DNA of 5,552 nt, taken from the NCBI GenBank assembly GCA_027335545.1, contig DAHWHV010000563.1, positions 1 to 5,552 on the forward strand, in the 5' to 3' direction. The position numbers and the translations under genes were made by a program. Source of the stretch: Clostridia bacterium. GTDB lineage: Bacteria > Bacillota_E > RBS10-35 > JAJYVN01. This document shows, piece by piece, positions 1-5,367 of the stretch. The notes below the pieces were generated by a model. That model was not told the DNA's origin, ran no database searches, and saw only the letters and a list, made by a program, of their open reading frames with translations. Each line of letters opens with the position of its first letter. The stretch's first letter is position 1.

Positions 1-1
1 C

Positions 2-161
2 GGCGCGGCCTTCACCTTCGCGGCGGAGGGTTGTGCCGCGGCGCGGCCTTCACCTTCGCGGCGGAGGGTTGTGCCGTGGCGCGGCCTTCACCTTCGCGGC
101 GGAGGGTTGTGCCGTGGCGCGGCCTTCACCTTCGCGGCGGAGGGTTGTGCCGCGGCGCGGC
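2..161. repeat. 38-bp tandem repeat array (4 full copies plus a partial)
   Basis: Four complete head-to-tail copies begin at 2, 40, 78 and 116, and a fifth stops after 8 bases (154-161). The copies are identical except at the last unit base, which reads C, T, T, C in order. With C at that position the unit junction forms the 8-base palindrome GCCGCGGC; with T it does not. There are no spacers, so this is not a CRISPR array. The period is not a multiple of three, so a protein repeat is unlikely. The array lies downstream of fabZ, which reads toward it, and may continue past the left edge of the window. Near-identity of the copies points to recent expansion or ongoing homogenisation. Function unknown. 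Confidence 0.95.
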
Positions 162-206
162 GGCTTGGTCACACCGCAAGACACGTACGGGCAGCGTTCG
201 GGGACC

Positions 207-695
207 TCACTCGGCGGCCACGGCGAAGGTGAGACTGGCCTCGGCCGCGCGCTCCCCACCCACCGTGGCCACCCCGCGGCCCACGCCCAGGCGTCCCCGC
301 CGCCGCACGATCTCCACCTCCAGGTGGAGGACGTCCCCTGGGACCACCGGGCGGCGGAAGCGGGCGTCGTCGACGCCCCCGAAGAGGGCGAGGCGGCCGG
401 CGAACTCCGGCAGCGTCAGGATGGCGATAGCGCCGACCTGGGCCAGCGCCTCGAGGATCAGCACCCCTGGGAGGATGGGCCGACCGGGGAAGTGCCCGGC
501 GAAGAAGGGCTCGTTGGCGGCCACACACTTGAGGCCCACGGCGCGAACGCCCGGCTCGTAGGCGAGGATGCGGTCGATGAACAGGAACGGGGGGCGGTGG
601 GGGAGGATGCGGAGGATGTCCTCGGCGGACAGCGACGGGGCGGGGGGCGGTGCGCCAGGCGCGGGGGCCGCCGGGGACGGGGCGTCTGCGGGCAT
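207..695 (-). CDS. fabZ: 3-hydroxyacyl-ACP dehydratase FabZ
   Basis: FabZ removes water from (3R)-hydroxyacyl-ACP to give trans-2-enoyl-ACP in the cytosolic type II fatty acid elongation cycle. The 162-residue product shows the family pattern: [14 protein letters not shown] near residues 29-42, then [19 protein letters not shown], then LEALAQ. The catalytic His is H68 (in GHFPG) and the catalytic Glu is E82, with the 14-residue spacing of E. coli FabZ (H54/E68). The hot-dog fold runs to the C-terminal TFAVAAE. The first ~23 residues are a Pro/Ala-rich extension not needed for the fold. I chose the ATG at 695 over the in-frame one at 752 because GAAGGGTGG lies 9 bases before it, and the longer start would translate through the 11-bp repeats. 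No lpxA or lpxD neighbour is visible. Stop TGA at 207-209. The divergent neighbour is an aminotransferase. Confidence 0.95.
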   Translation of the reverse strand: MPADAPSPAAPAPGAPPPAPSLSAEDILRILPHRPPFLFIDRILAYEPGVRAVGLKCVAANEPFFAGHFPGRPILPGVLILEALAQVGAIAILTLPEFAGRLALFGGVDDARFRRPVVPGDVLHLEVEIVRRRGRLGVGRGVATVGGERAAEASLTFAVAAE

Positions 696-704
696 GGGCT
701 GGTG

Positions 705-712
705 CCACCCTT
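705..712 (-). promoter_or_regulatory. ribosome binding site of fabZ
   Basis: On the minus strand AAGGGTGG lies 9 bases before the ATG at 695 and decides between two in-frame ATG codons. The ATG at 752 is preceded only by the 11-bp repeats, with no purine-rich site. Confidence 0.75.
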
Positions 713-718
713 CATCTA

Positions 719-762
719 CTAAACCCGTACTAAACCCGCACTGAACCCGCACTGAACCCGCA
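719..762 (-). repeat. four 11-bp direct repeats upstream of fabZ, possible operator
   Basis: On the plus strand four consecutive 11-mers are seen: CTAAACCCGTA, CTAAACCCGCA, CTGAACCCGCA and CTGAACCCGCA. Read toward fabZ they give GTTCAGTGCGG-like units (two GTTCA cores, then two GTTTA cores). The array ends 6 bases before the ribosome binding site. A period of 11 bp places each unit on about the same face of the helix, as in operators bound by tandem regulators. Known examples with 11-bp direct-repeat units are the Streptomyces PhoP boxes and SARP sites; the GTTCA core recalls the PhoP box, but the remaining positions fit poorly. An operator role is inference. The repeats are not coding, since they contain TAG in frame-shifting phase. 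Confidence 0.85.
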
Positions 763-785
763 CTGGCCCCGTTGCCTGGCCCTCC

Positions 786-866
786 GTGGCGGGGCCCGCT
801 CGGCTGGGCGGGCCGGCGTCTTGGGCCCTTCGGCTCGGCGGGTCAGGTTGGCTCGGGCCCGCCACG
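786..866. repeat. long GC-rich inverted repeat between the divergent genes
   Basis: CGTGGCGGGGCCCG (786-799) pairs with CGGGCCCGCCACG (854-866), giving a 13-bp stem with one extra G and a 54-base loop that is itself GC-rich. It lies upstream of fabZ, so it would be part of the fabZ leader RNA if transcription starts further upstream. The rest of the 345-base divergent spacer (696-1040) holds the 11-bp repeats, a small CCTGC/GCAGG hairpin (938-952) and the aminotransferase promoter. No additional gene is seen. Confidence 0.5.
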
Positions 867-961
867 CGCGGGGCGCAGGCCGTTCGGCAACCGGGCCGCG
901 CGGCGCTGGCCCTGCCTTCCCGGCTCGGGTGCCCATTCCTGCACTGCGCAGGGTCCCGCCG

Positions 962-991
962 TTGACCAAAAGACGCGCGGCGGCGTAAGGT
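962..991 (+). promoter_or_regulatory. probable housekeeping-sigma promoter of the aminotransferase
   Basis: TTGACC (962-967) matches the -35 consensus at 5 of 6 bases. TAAGGT (986-991) keeps the T, A and final T that carry most information in -10 elements of GC-rich bacteria. The spacing is 18 bases. Transcription would start near 998, giving a leader of about 40 bases before the ATG at 1041. The stretch 961-972 is also an unusually A-rich patch in this spacer. Confidence 0.5.
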
Positions 992-1024
992 CGGGGCACG
1001 AAGGCGGCGGGCAGCCCCCGCCCC

Positions 1025-1031
1025 GGGAAGG
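1025..1031 (+). promoter_or_regulatory. ribosome binding site of the aminotransferase
   Basis: GGGAAGG lies 9 bases before the ATG at 1041. This favours that start over the internal ATG (MAFDARAK) at 1122, which would remove part of the family N-terminus. Confidence 0.6.
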
Positions 1032-1040
1032 TCGTGCGCC

Positions 1041-2276
1041 ATGGCCGTGCCTGCCGTTCCGGTGCCCCCTGCCGCCGATCCCCTGTCCCAACGGGCCCGT
1101 GGCCTCCAGCCCTCGCCGACGATGGCCTTCGACGCGCGCGCCAAGGCGCTGCTGGCGGCGGGGCGCGACCTGGTGAACCTGACGGCGGGGGAGCCCGACT
1201 TCCCCACGGTCCCCTGCGCCGCCGCCGCGGCCGCCCAGGCCATCGCGGACGGCTTCACCCGTTACACCGAGGCCGTCGGCATCCGTCCCCTGCGGGAGGC
1301 GATCGCGGCCAAACTCGCGACCGACAACCGGCTCACCTACGCCCCCGAGGAGATCGCCGTCACCTGCGGGGCCAAGTTCGCGCTGTACGCCGCCATGCAG
1401 GTCCTCTGCGACCCCGGGGATGAGGTCCTGATCGCGACGCCGTACTGGGTCTCCTACCCGGAGCAGGCAAAGCTGGCGGGTGCGGTGCCTGTGTTCGTGC
1501 CCACCTCGGCGGAAGACGGCTTCATCCTGCGCGCCGCCGCCCTGGAGTCGCGCCTCACGGCGCGCAGCAAGCTGGTCGTCGTCAACAGCCCCTGCAACCC
1601 GACCGGGGCGGTCATCCCTCCGGAGGAACTCGCCGCCATCGGGGAGGTCATCCTGCGTCACCCGCGGTTGCACGTCCTCTCCGACGAGATCTACGAGAAG
1701 ATGGTATACGGGGGGGCGCGCCACGGTAGCCTCGCCGCGTTGGATGCGGAGTTGCGGCGCCGCACGGTGACGATCAACGGGCTGTCCAAGGCATACGCCA
1801 TGACCGGCTGGCGGGTCGGTTACACGGCCGCCGACCGGCGCATCGCCGTCGCCATCGCCCACCTGCTGAGCCAGACCACCTCCAACATCACCTCCGTGGC
1901 GCAGCGGGCGGCGTTGGCGGCGCTGGCGGAGGGCGCCGACGCGGCCGAGGCGATGGTGCAGGAATTCGCGCGGCGGCGCGCCTATGTGCTGGACCGCCTG
2001 GCGGCCATGCCGGGGGTCTCCTGCGTCTCCCCCGGCGGGGCCTTCTATGTCTTCCCGCACGTGGCCGGCGTGGTCGGGCGCCAGACCTCCCAGGGTACCC
2101 GCCTGGGGGATGTGGACGCCTTCGCCGTGGCCCTCATGGAGGAGGCCGGGCTGGGTGTCGTGCCGGGGAGCGGCTTCGGCGCCCCCGGGCACATCCGCCT
2201 CTCCTACGCAGCCGCGCTGCCGACGCTGCGGGCGGGGTGCGATCGGTTGGACGGCTTCCTGCGCGCCCTGCGCTGA
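1041..2276 (+). CDS. class I PLP-dependent aminotransferase, aspartate aminotransferase-like
   Basis: A cytosolic transaminase of fold type I that moves an amino group between an amino acid and a 2-oxo acid through pyridoxal phosphate. The 411-residue product follows the prokaryotic (I-gamma, Bacillus AspB / Thermus type) aspartate aminotransferase pattern: an N-terminal LSQRARGLQPSPT segment, LTAGEPDFPT, RYTEAVGIRPLREAI, then PYWVSYPE with the ring-stacking W136, NSPCNPTG with N186, SDEIYEKMVYG with D215 and Y218, the Schiff-base lysine K250 in LSKAYAMTGWRVGY, and the carboxylate-binding R386 in GHIRLSYA. All expected catalytic residues are present. Length is slightly above the usual ~390 owing to a short Ala/Pro-rich N-terminus. 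Aspartate is the likely substrate, but alanine, aromatic or prephenate transamination cannot be excluded by eye. It stands alone between a promoter and a terminator-like hairpin. Confidence 0.93.
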   Translation: MAVPAVPVPPAADPLSQRARGLQPSPTMAFDARAKALLAAGRDLVNLTAGEPDFPTVPCAAAAAAQAIADGFTRYTEAVGIRPLREAIAAKLATDNRLTYAPEEIAVTCGAKFALYAAMQVLCDPGDEVLIATPYWVSYPEQAKLAGAVPVFVPTSAEDGFILRAAALESRLTARSKLVVVNSPCNPTGAVIPPEELAAIGEVILRHPRLHVLSDEIYEKMVYGGARHGSLAALDAELRRRTVTINGLSKAYAMTGWRVGYTAADRRIAVAIAHLLSQTTSNITSVAQRAALAALAEGADAAEAMVQEFARRRAYVLDRLAAMPGVSCVSPGGAFYVFPHVAGVVGRQTSQGTRLGDVDAFAVALMEEAGLGVVPGSGFGAPGHIRLSYAAALPTLRAGCDRLDGFLRALR

Positions 2277-2278
2277 AC

Positions 2279-2315
2279 GCGGGCCGGGCCCCCGCGGAGC
2301 GCGGGCCCGGCCCGC
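2279..2315 (+). terminator. GC hairpin after the aminotransferase, likely terminator
   Basis: GCGGGCCGGGCCC (2279-2291) and GGGCCCGGCCCGC (2303-2315) form a perfect 13-bp stem with an 11-base loop, starting 2 bases after the TGA. No T-tract follows (the next bases are CGTCCCTCCC), so this would be an L-shaped, U-less terminator of the kind inferred for high-GC bacteria. Confidence 0.7.
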
Positions 2316-2619
2316 CGTCCCTCCCTGGCTGGGCCCGCCGTCCCGCCCCGCGCCAGCCGCACGCGTCCTGGAAGCCATCTCCGCGAGAAGCATTGCTGGA
2401 AAGTGGAAGTTGCCCCCGAGGCCACGGCAATCCCCCCGCGGCCCCTGCCGCGCGCCGCTGACACCCGCCAGCGCGGGAGACGGCCGATGTTCCAGGTTGT
2501 AGGCGAAATGGTGCAAGCTTACGCTCCCCCCTGAACCCACCAGTGCGTGGGGGCGAGGGCTGTGGGCCGGGCCGTTGCCCCTGGACCACCGAGCGCCCTT
2601 GCCAGGAAGGGGAGATCCG
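2316..2619. other. intergenic spacer upstream of the CAP gene
   Basis: No gene of normal size or composition is seen. It contains small hairpins: TTGCC/GGCAA (2410-2430), CGCTG/CAGCG (2456-2473) and CCCAC/GTGGG (2536-2551). It also has a markedly AT-richer patch at about 2486-2525 that could be either promoter DNA or a short leader ORF. One 11-mer at 2531-2541 (CTGAACCCACC) matches the fabZ-upstream repeat at 9 of 11 bases. No riboswitch class was recognised. The ribosome binding site of the CAP gene, AGGAAGGGGAG, is at 2604-2614. Confidence 0.6.
2487..2534 (+). CDS. possible 15-codon leader peptide ORF
   Basis: GGGAG (2475-2479) stands 7 bases before an ATG that opens a 15-codon frame (MFQVVGEMVQAYAPP) ending in TGA at 2532-2534. 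A CCCAC/GTGGG hairpin begins 1 base after the stop. The layout of SD, short ORF and hairpin 85 bases before the CAP start resembles a leader. However, third positions are not GC-biased like the neighbouring genes, and there is no run of one amino acid that would point to classical attenuation. It may be chance in an AT-richer promoter patch. Confidence 0.2.
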   Translation: MFQVVGEMVQAYAPP

Positions 2620-3714
2620 ATGCCTCGACGCTCACCACGGGTGCTTGCCACCAGCGCCGCCGCCGCCGTCGCCCTGCTCCTCGGAGCCTCCCCGGTGCTC
2701 GCCGCCGCCTCGCCGGTCGTGTCTGCCTCCGGCGCCTGGCGGGCCTCCTTCGCCATCATCCGTTCTTCGCTCGTTCCCGGCCCCGCCCTGACCTCTCCCC
2801 CCGTGACCGGCGCGACGACCCTGGTCAGCCCCTCCGGGCCCGCCGCGTCCAACTCGGCGTTCGGCGGGACGCCCGCCTTCACCGAGACCGCCGAGAACCT
2901 GGGCGGGGTCACATACACGCCCCTGACCCTCACCGCCTCCACGGCGACCCCGGCCGCGACGGCGATCCCCCTGCAGGGATCGGCCGTGTGGGGCCAGGCC
3001 AGTCCGTCCTGGGGTGCGACCGTCTACGTGACCTGGGGTGCACCGCCCCAGGGGGCCTCCGGTAGCGGCGCGGGGGCGGGCAACGGGTCCGGCGGCGCCA
3101 CGGGCGGGACCGCCTTGTCCCCGAGCGGCCCCGGCTCCCCCGCGCTGTGGACCGGTACGACCAGCGCGCCCGCCACGAACGGCGCCACCGTGGCCACGAG
3201 TTCCGGCGCGGCCGGCGCTTCCTCTGGATCAGCCAGTGGATCAGCCAGTGGATCAGCCGTTGGATCCGCCGGCGGGTCGGCGAGCGCTGCCCCCGGGAGC
3301 GGTTCCGGCACCGCCGGCGGGTCTGGCCTCGGCCGCCGGGCCAGCGAGATCGAGGCGTGGACCAACGCCACCCGCGCGCAGCACGGCCTGCCCCCGCTGG
3401 CGAACAGCCCCCTCCTGGATCACATCGCCAACCTCAAGTGCCAGGACATGATCCAGAACCACTACTTCAGCCACCTCTCGCCCACGTACGGAACGCCGTA
3501 TCAGATGCAGCAGGCTTTCGGCGTGCGGGCTCGAATCATGGGTGCGGAGAACATCGCGGGCGCAAGGGACACCTCCCTGGCCTACTACATGTTGGTGCAT
3601 AGTCCCGCGCACCTCGCGAACATCCTCTACCGCGGCCTGACCGACCAGGGGGCTGCCGTGGTGCCCTATGGCGCCTATGGCGTGTACGTGTGCCAGGAGT
3701 TCATCGGTTACTAG
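2620..3714 (+). CDS. secreted CAP/SCP-domain (YkwD-like) protein
   Basis: A 364-residue exported protein. Residues 1 to about 29 are a Sec signal peptide: basic MPRRSPR, a hydrophobic Ala/Leu core and a likely cleavage after SPVLA or VLAA. Residues ~30-147 form a Ser/Thr/Pro-rich, probably beta-rich region I do not recognise. Residues ~148-240 are a Gly/Ser/Ala linker. Residues 241-364 are a CAP domain: EIEAWTNATRAQHGLPPL, YFSH with H285, AENIA with E310, and HSPAHLANIL with H331, the usual His/Glu cleft residues. The mature protein has only two cysteines, C274 and C358, both in the CAP domain, so a disulfide is plausible. Bacterial CAP proteins are associated with the envelope and spores, but their biochemical role is mostly unknown. 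The ATG at 2620 follows AGGAAGGGGAG by 5 bases; the in-frame ATG at 2575 would put 15 residues before the signal peptide. Confidence 0.9.
   Translation: MPRRSPRVLATSAAAAVALLLGASPVLAAASPVVSASGAWRASFAIIRSSLVPGPALTSPPVTGATTLVSPSGPAASNSAFGGTPAFTETAENLGGVTYTPLTLTASTATPAATAIPLQGSAVWGQASPSWGATVYVTWGAPPQGASGSGAGAGNGSGGATGGTALSPSGPGSPALWTGTTSAPATNGATVATSSGAAGASSGSASGSASGSAVGSAGGSASAAPGSGSGTAGGSGLGRRASEIEAWTNATRAQHGLPPLANSPLLDHIANLKCQDMIQNHYFSHLSPTYGTPYQMQQAFGVRARIMGAENIAGARDTSLAYYMLVHSPAHLANILYRGLTDQGAAVVPYGAYGVYVCQEFIGY
3226..3285 (+). repeat. 12-bp in-frame repeats in the CAP protein linker
   Basis: Five successive 12-base units start at 3226, 3238, 3250, 3262 and 3274 and encode GSAS, GSAS, GSAV, GSAG and GSAS from residue 203. 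The first two are identical (GGATCAGCCAGT); later units drift toward GC-rich synonymous codons. GGA and TCA are rare in the surrounding reading frame. A linker grown by 4-codon duplication is the simplest reading. Confidence 0.85.
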
Positions 3715-3756
3715 CTGGAACGAGTGGAGCGCGTCCCGGCGGCCCGACGGCGGCCA

Positions 3757-3798
3757 GGTGGCGCCCGCCCCGCGCCCGTGGCGCGTGGCGGGCGCACC
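3757..3798 (+). terminator. bulged GC hairpin between the CAP gene and metK
   Basis: GGTGGCGCCCGCC (3757-3769) pairs with GGCGGGCGCACC (3787-3798), a 12-bp stem with one bulged G and a 17-base loop. It lies 43 bases after the CAP stop codon and 52 bases before the metK start. No T-tract follows. It could terminate CAP transcription or be structure in the metK leader. No SAM riboswitch features were recognised in the 135-base spacer. Confidence 0.45.
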
Positions 3799-3828
3799 TG
3801 TGTGCCGGGCGGCCGCCGAGGCGGCAGC

Positions 3829-3839
3829 GGGGGAGGCGG
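3829..3839 (+). promoter_or_regulatory. ribosome binding site deciding the metK GTG start
   Basis: The purine-rich GGGGGAGGCGG ends 10 bases before GTG 3850. The alternative ATG at 3862 has GGCGGAG only 3 bases away, too close for normal initiation. The GTG start gives an N-terminus close to that of known MetK proteins. Confidence 0.55.
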
Positions 3840-3849
3840 ACAGGCACTG

Positions 3850-5073
3850 GTGGCGGAGACCATGCTCTTCACGTCCGAGTCGGTCACAGAGGGCCATCCC
3901 GACAAGGTGTGCGATCAGGTGGCCGACGCCCTGCTGGACGCCTACCTGGAGCGAGACCCGCTGGCGCGCACGGCGATCGAGGTCGTCGCCTGCACCGGGC
4001 TGGTCCTGGTGATGGGCCAGGTCAGCGCGCGGGCGACCCTGGACGTCCAGGCGATCGTCCGCCAGACCCTGCGCGAGATCGGCTATACGGGCACGGCCGG
4101 ATTCGATGCCGACAGCGTGGCGGTGCTCACGGCCCTGGAGGGCCAATCCCCCGACATCGCCCAGGGCGTGGACGTGGCCCTGGAGGACCGTCCGGCCGCC
4201 GCCGCGCCCCGGACCGCGGCCCCCCCGGACGACTTCGACCGGGTGGGCGCCGGCGACCAGGGGATGATGTTCGGTTACGCCTGTGACGAAACCCCGGACC
4301 TGATGCCGTTGCCCATCTCCTTGGCGCATCGCCTGGCGCGCGAGTTGGCGCTCGTGCGCAAGAGCGGCGAGGTGCCCTACCTGCGCCCGGACGGCAAGAC
4401 CCAGGTGACCGTCGAGTATCGGGCCGGCCGCCCGGCGCGGGTGGACGCCATCGTCGTCTCCACCCAGCATGCGCCGGAGGCGGGGCCGGAGACCATTGAG
4501 GCCGACCTGCGGCGGGCGGTGATCGAGCGCGTGGTGCCACAGGAGTGGCTGGACGCCGAGACGCGCATCTACGTCAACCCCACGGGGCGCTTCGTGATCG
4601 GGGGGCCGCAGGGCGACACGGGCCTGACCGGGCGCAAGATCATCGTCGACACGTACGGCGGGTATGCGCGGCATGGTGGCGGGGCCTTCTCCGGCAAGGA
4701 CCCCACCAAGGTGGACCGCTCGGCGAGCTACGCGGCGCGGCATGCCGCCAAGAACCTCGTCGCGGCGGGCTTGTGCCGGCGCTGCGAGGTGCGCGTGGCC
4801 TATGCCATCGGGGTGGCGCACCCCATCGCCATCGGGGTGGACACCCAGGGCACGGGCCTGCTGTCGGAGGCGGCGCTCGCCGACCTCGTGCGCGAGGTCT
4901 TCGACCTGCGGCCGGCCGCGATCATCGCCGGCCTCGGGCTGCGCCGTCCCATTTACCGGCCGCTGGCGGCCTACGGGCACTTCGGGCGCAGTGGCGAGGC
5001 CGCCCCCTGGGAGGCCCTGGACCGCGTGGACGCCCTGCGCCGGGTGGCGGGTCTGGCGGCCACTCGCCCGTAG
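3850..5073 (+). CDS. metK: S-adenosylmethionine synthetase
   Basis: MetK makes S-adenosylmethionine from methionine and ATP, releasing phosphate and pyrophosphate; it works as a cytosolic oligomer needing Mg2+ and K+. The product (407 residues from GTG) spans all three MetK domains. The start [19 protein letters not shown] contains H16 and D18 of the active site. GAGDQG is at 133-138, followed by [30 protein letters not shown] precedes [25 protein letters not shown], in which the phosphate-binding GGGAFSGKD is at 276-284. The C-terminal part has [20 protein letters not shown]. Length is close to the usual 380-400. A Pro/Ala-rich stretch before GAGDQG (about residues 118-124) replaces the usual short acidic linker. 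I prefer GTG 3850 to ATG 3862 because of RBS spacing and N-terminal length; a start at 3724 would add a 42-residue low-complexity tail unlike the family. A terminator follows the stop codon. Confidence 0.96.
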   Translation: MAETMLFTSESVTEGHPDKVCDQVADALLDAYLERDPLARTAIEVVACTGLVLVMGQVSARATLDVQAIVRQTLREIGYTGTAGFDADSVAVLTALEGQSPDIAQGVDVALEDRPAAAAPRTAAPPDDFDRVGAGDQGMMFGYACDETPDLMPLPISLAHRLARELALVRKSGEVPYLRPDGKTQVTVEYRAGRPARVDAIVVSTQHAPEAGPETIEADLRRAVIERVVPQEWLDAETRIYVNPTGRFVIGGPQGDTGLTGRKIIVDTYGGYARHGGGAFSGKDPTKVDRSASYAARHAAKNLVAAGLCRRCEVRVAYAIGVAHPIAIGVDTQGTGLLSEAALADLVREVFDLRPAAIIAGLGLRRPIYRPLAAYGHFGRSGEAAPWEALDRVDALRRVAGLAATRP

Positions 5074-5111
5074 GGCGTACCCCGGCCCCGCGCCCCTCCC
5101 ACCCCCGGGCA

Positions 5112-5139
5112 GGCCCGGACCGGACACCCGGTCCGGGCC
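5112..5139 (+). terminator. terminator hairpin after metK
   Basis: GGCCCGGACCGG (5112-5123) and CCGGTCCGGGCC (5128-5139) form a perfect 12-bp stem with the 4-base loop ACAC, starting 38 bases after the metK stop. It is followed by GCCTGTTCCCCC, which has only a weak T run. Confidence 0.8.
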
Positions 5140-5367
5140 GCCTGTTCCCCCAAGCCCCCTCCGCCCCCCCGCTCGTCGGTGCGGGGCCCACCCCTTCCCC
5201 CGTCGCGCCCGCGCGCATATGCCGCTAATGCCGCCGCCGAGCCCCGGGGTCGGCGACGGGGTCCGCGCCCACCCGCCGCGGCCGGGCCCCGTGGGATGGC
5301 TCCCCGGCGGCCGCAGCCCGGCCGGGCGCGGGGCGCGGGGCGTGGGGCGGGGAAGGGCGGAGGGCGC
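5140..5367. other. strand-skewed spacer before the last gene
   Basis: No gene is seen. Bases 5140-5210 are mostly pyrimidine (long C runs on the plus strand). A small AT patch at 5216-5229 (CATATGCCGCTAATG) is the only promoter-like composition. An inverted repeat pairs ACGGGGTCC (5256-5264) with GGGCCCCGT (5284-5292) over 8 of 9 positions, the ninth being a possible G-T pair. The final 45 bases become strongly G-rich. Confidence 0.55.
5324..5364 (+). promoter_or_regulatory. G-quadruplex-forming run over the ribosome binding region
   Basis: Seven G-runs of 3-4 bases occur at 5324-5326, 5330-5333, 5337-5340, 5344-5347, 5349-5352, 5355-5357 and 5362-5364, separated by loops of only 1-4 bases. 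This exceeds the usual four-run quadruplex rule on the coding strand, so the mRNA could fold too. The last runs include the Shine-Dalgarno candidates GGAAGGG (5351-5357) and GGAGGG (5359-5364) of the next gene. Folding and effect on translation are inference. Confidence 0.5.

Noticed and set aside
2..161. CRISPR array
   Set aside because: Copies are contiguous with no unique spacers, and no cas genes are present.
699..712. T-box-like sequence AAGGGTGGCACC before fabZ
   Set aside because: It matches the core T-box element, but I see no stem I, specifier loop or antiterminator upstream. The start codon is only 9 bases after the AAGGGTGG, which is adequately explained as the ribosome binding site, and fabZ is not a typical T-box target.
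33..722. 229-codon plus-strand frame across the array and fabZ
   Set aside because: Opposite to the clear fabZ gene. Its composition is a shadow of fabZ, and it begins in a non-coding repeat.
2407..2560. Riboswitch upstream of the CAP gene (c-di-AMP or c-di-GMP class)
   Set aside because: Hairpins are present, but the conserved sequence blocks of these classes could not be matched on either strand.
843..2942. 699-codon open frame on the minus strand
   Set aside because: It lies antisense to the aminotransferase and CAP gene. It is Arg/Gly/Pro-rich without recognisable motifs, and its length is explained by GC-rich third positions suppressing stops on the opposite strand.
3715..3849. SAM riboswitch in front of metK
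   Set aside because: None of the conserved SAM-I or SMK elements is recognisable. The spacer only shows a bulged GC hairpin.
3724..3849. N-terminal extension of MetK from ATG 3724
   Set aside because: It would add 42 Arg/Gly-rich residues not found in the family and would translate the intergenic hairpin. GTG 3850 has a better placed ribosome binding site.
3253..5127. 624-codon open frame on the minus strand
   Set aside because: Antisense to metK and the CAP domain. It is a composition artefact with no family motifs, whereas metK on the plus strand is unmistakable.
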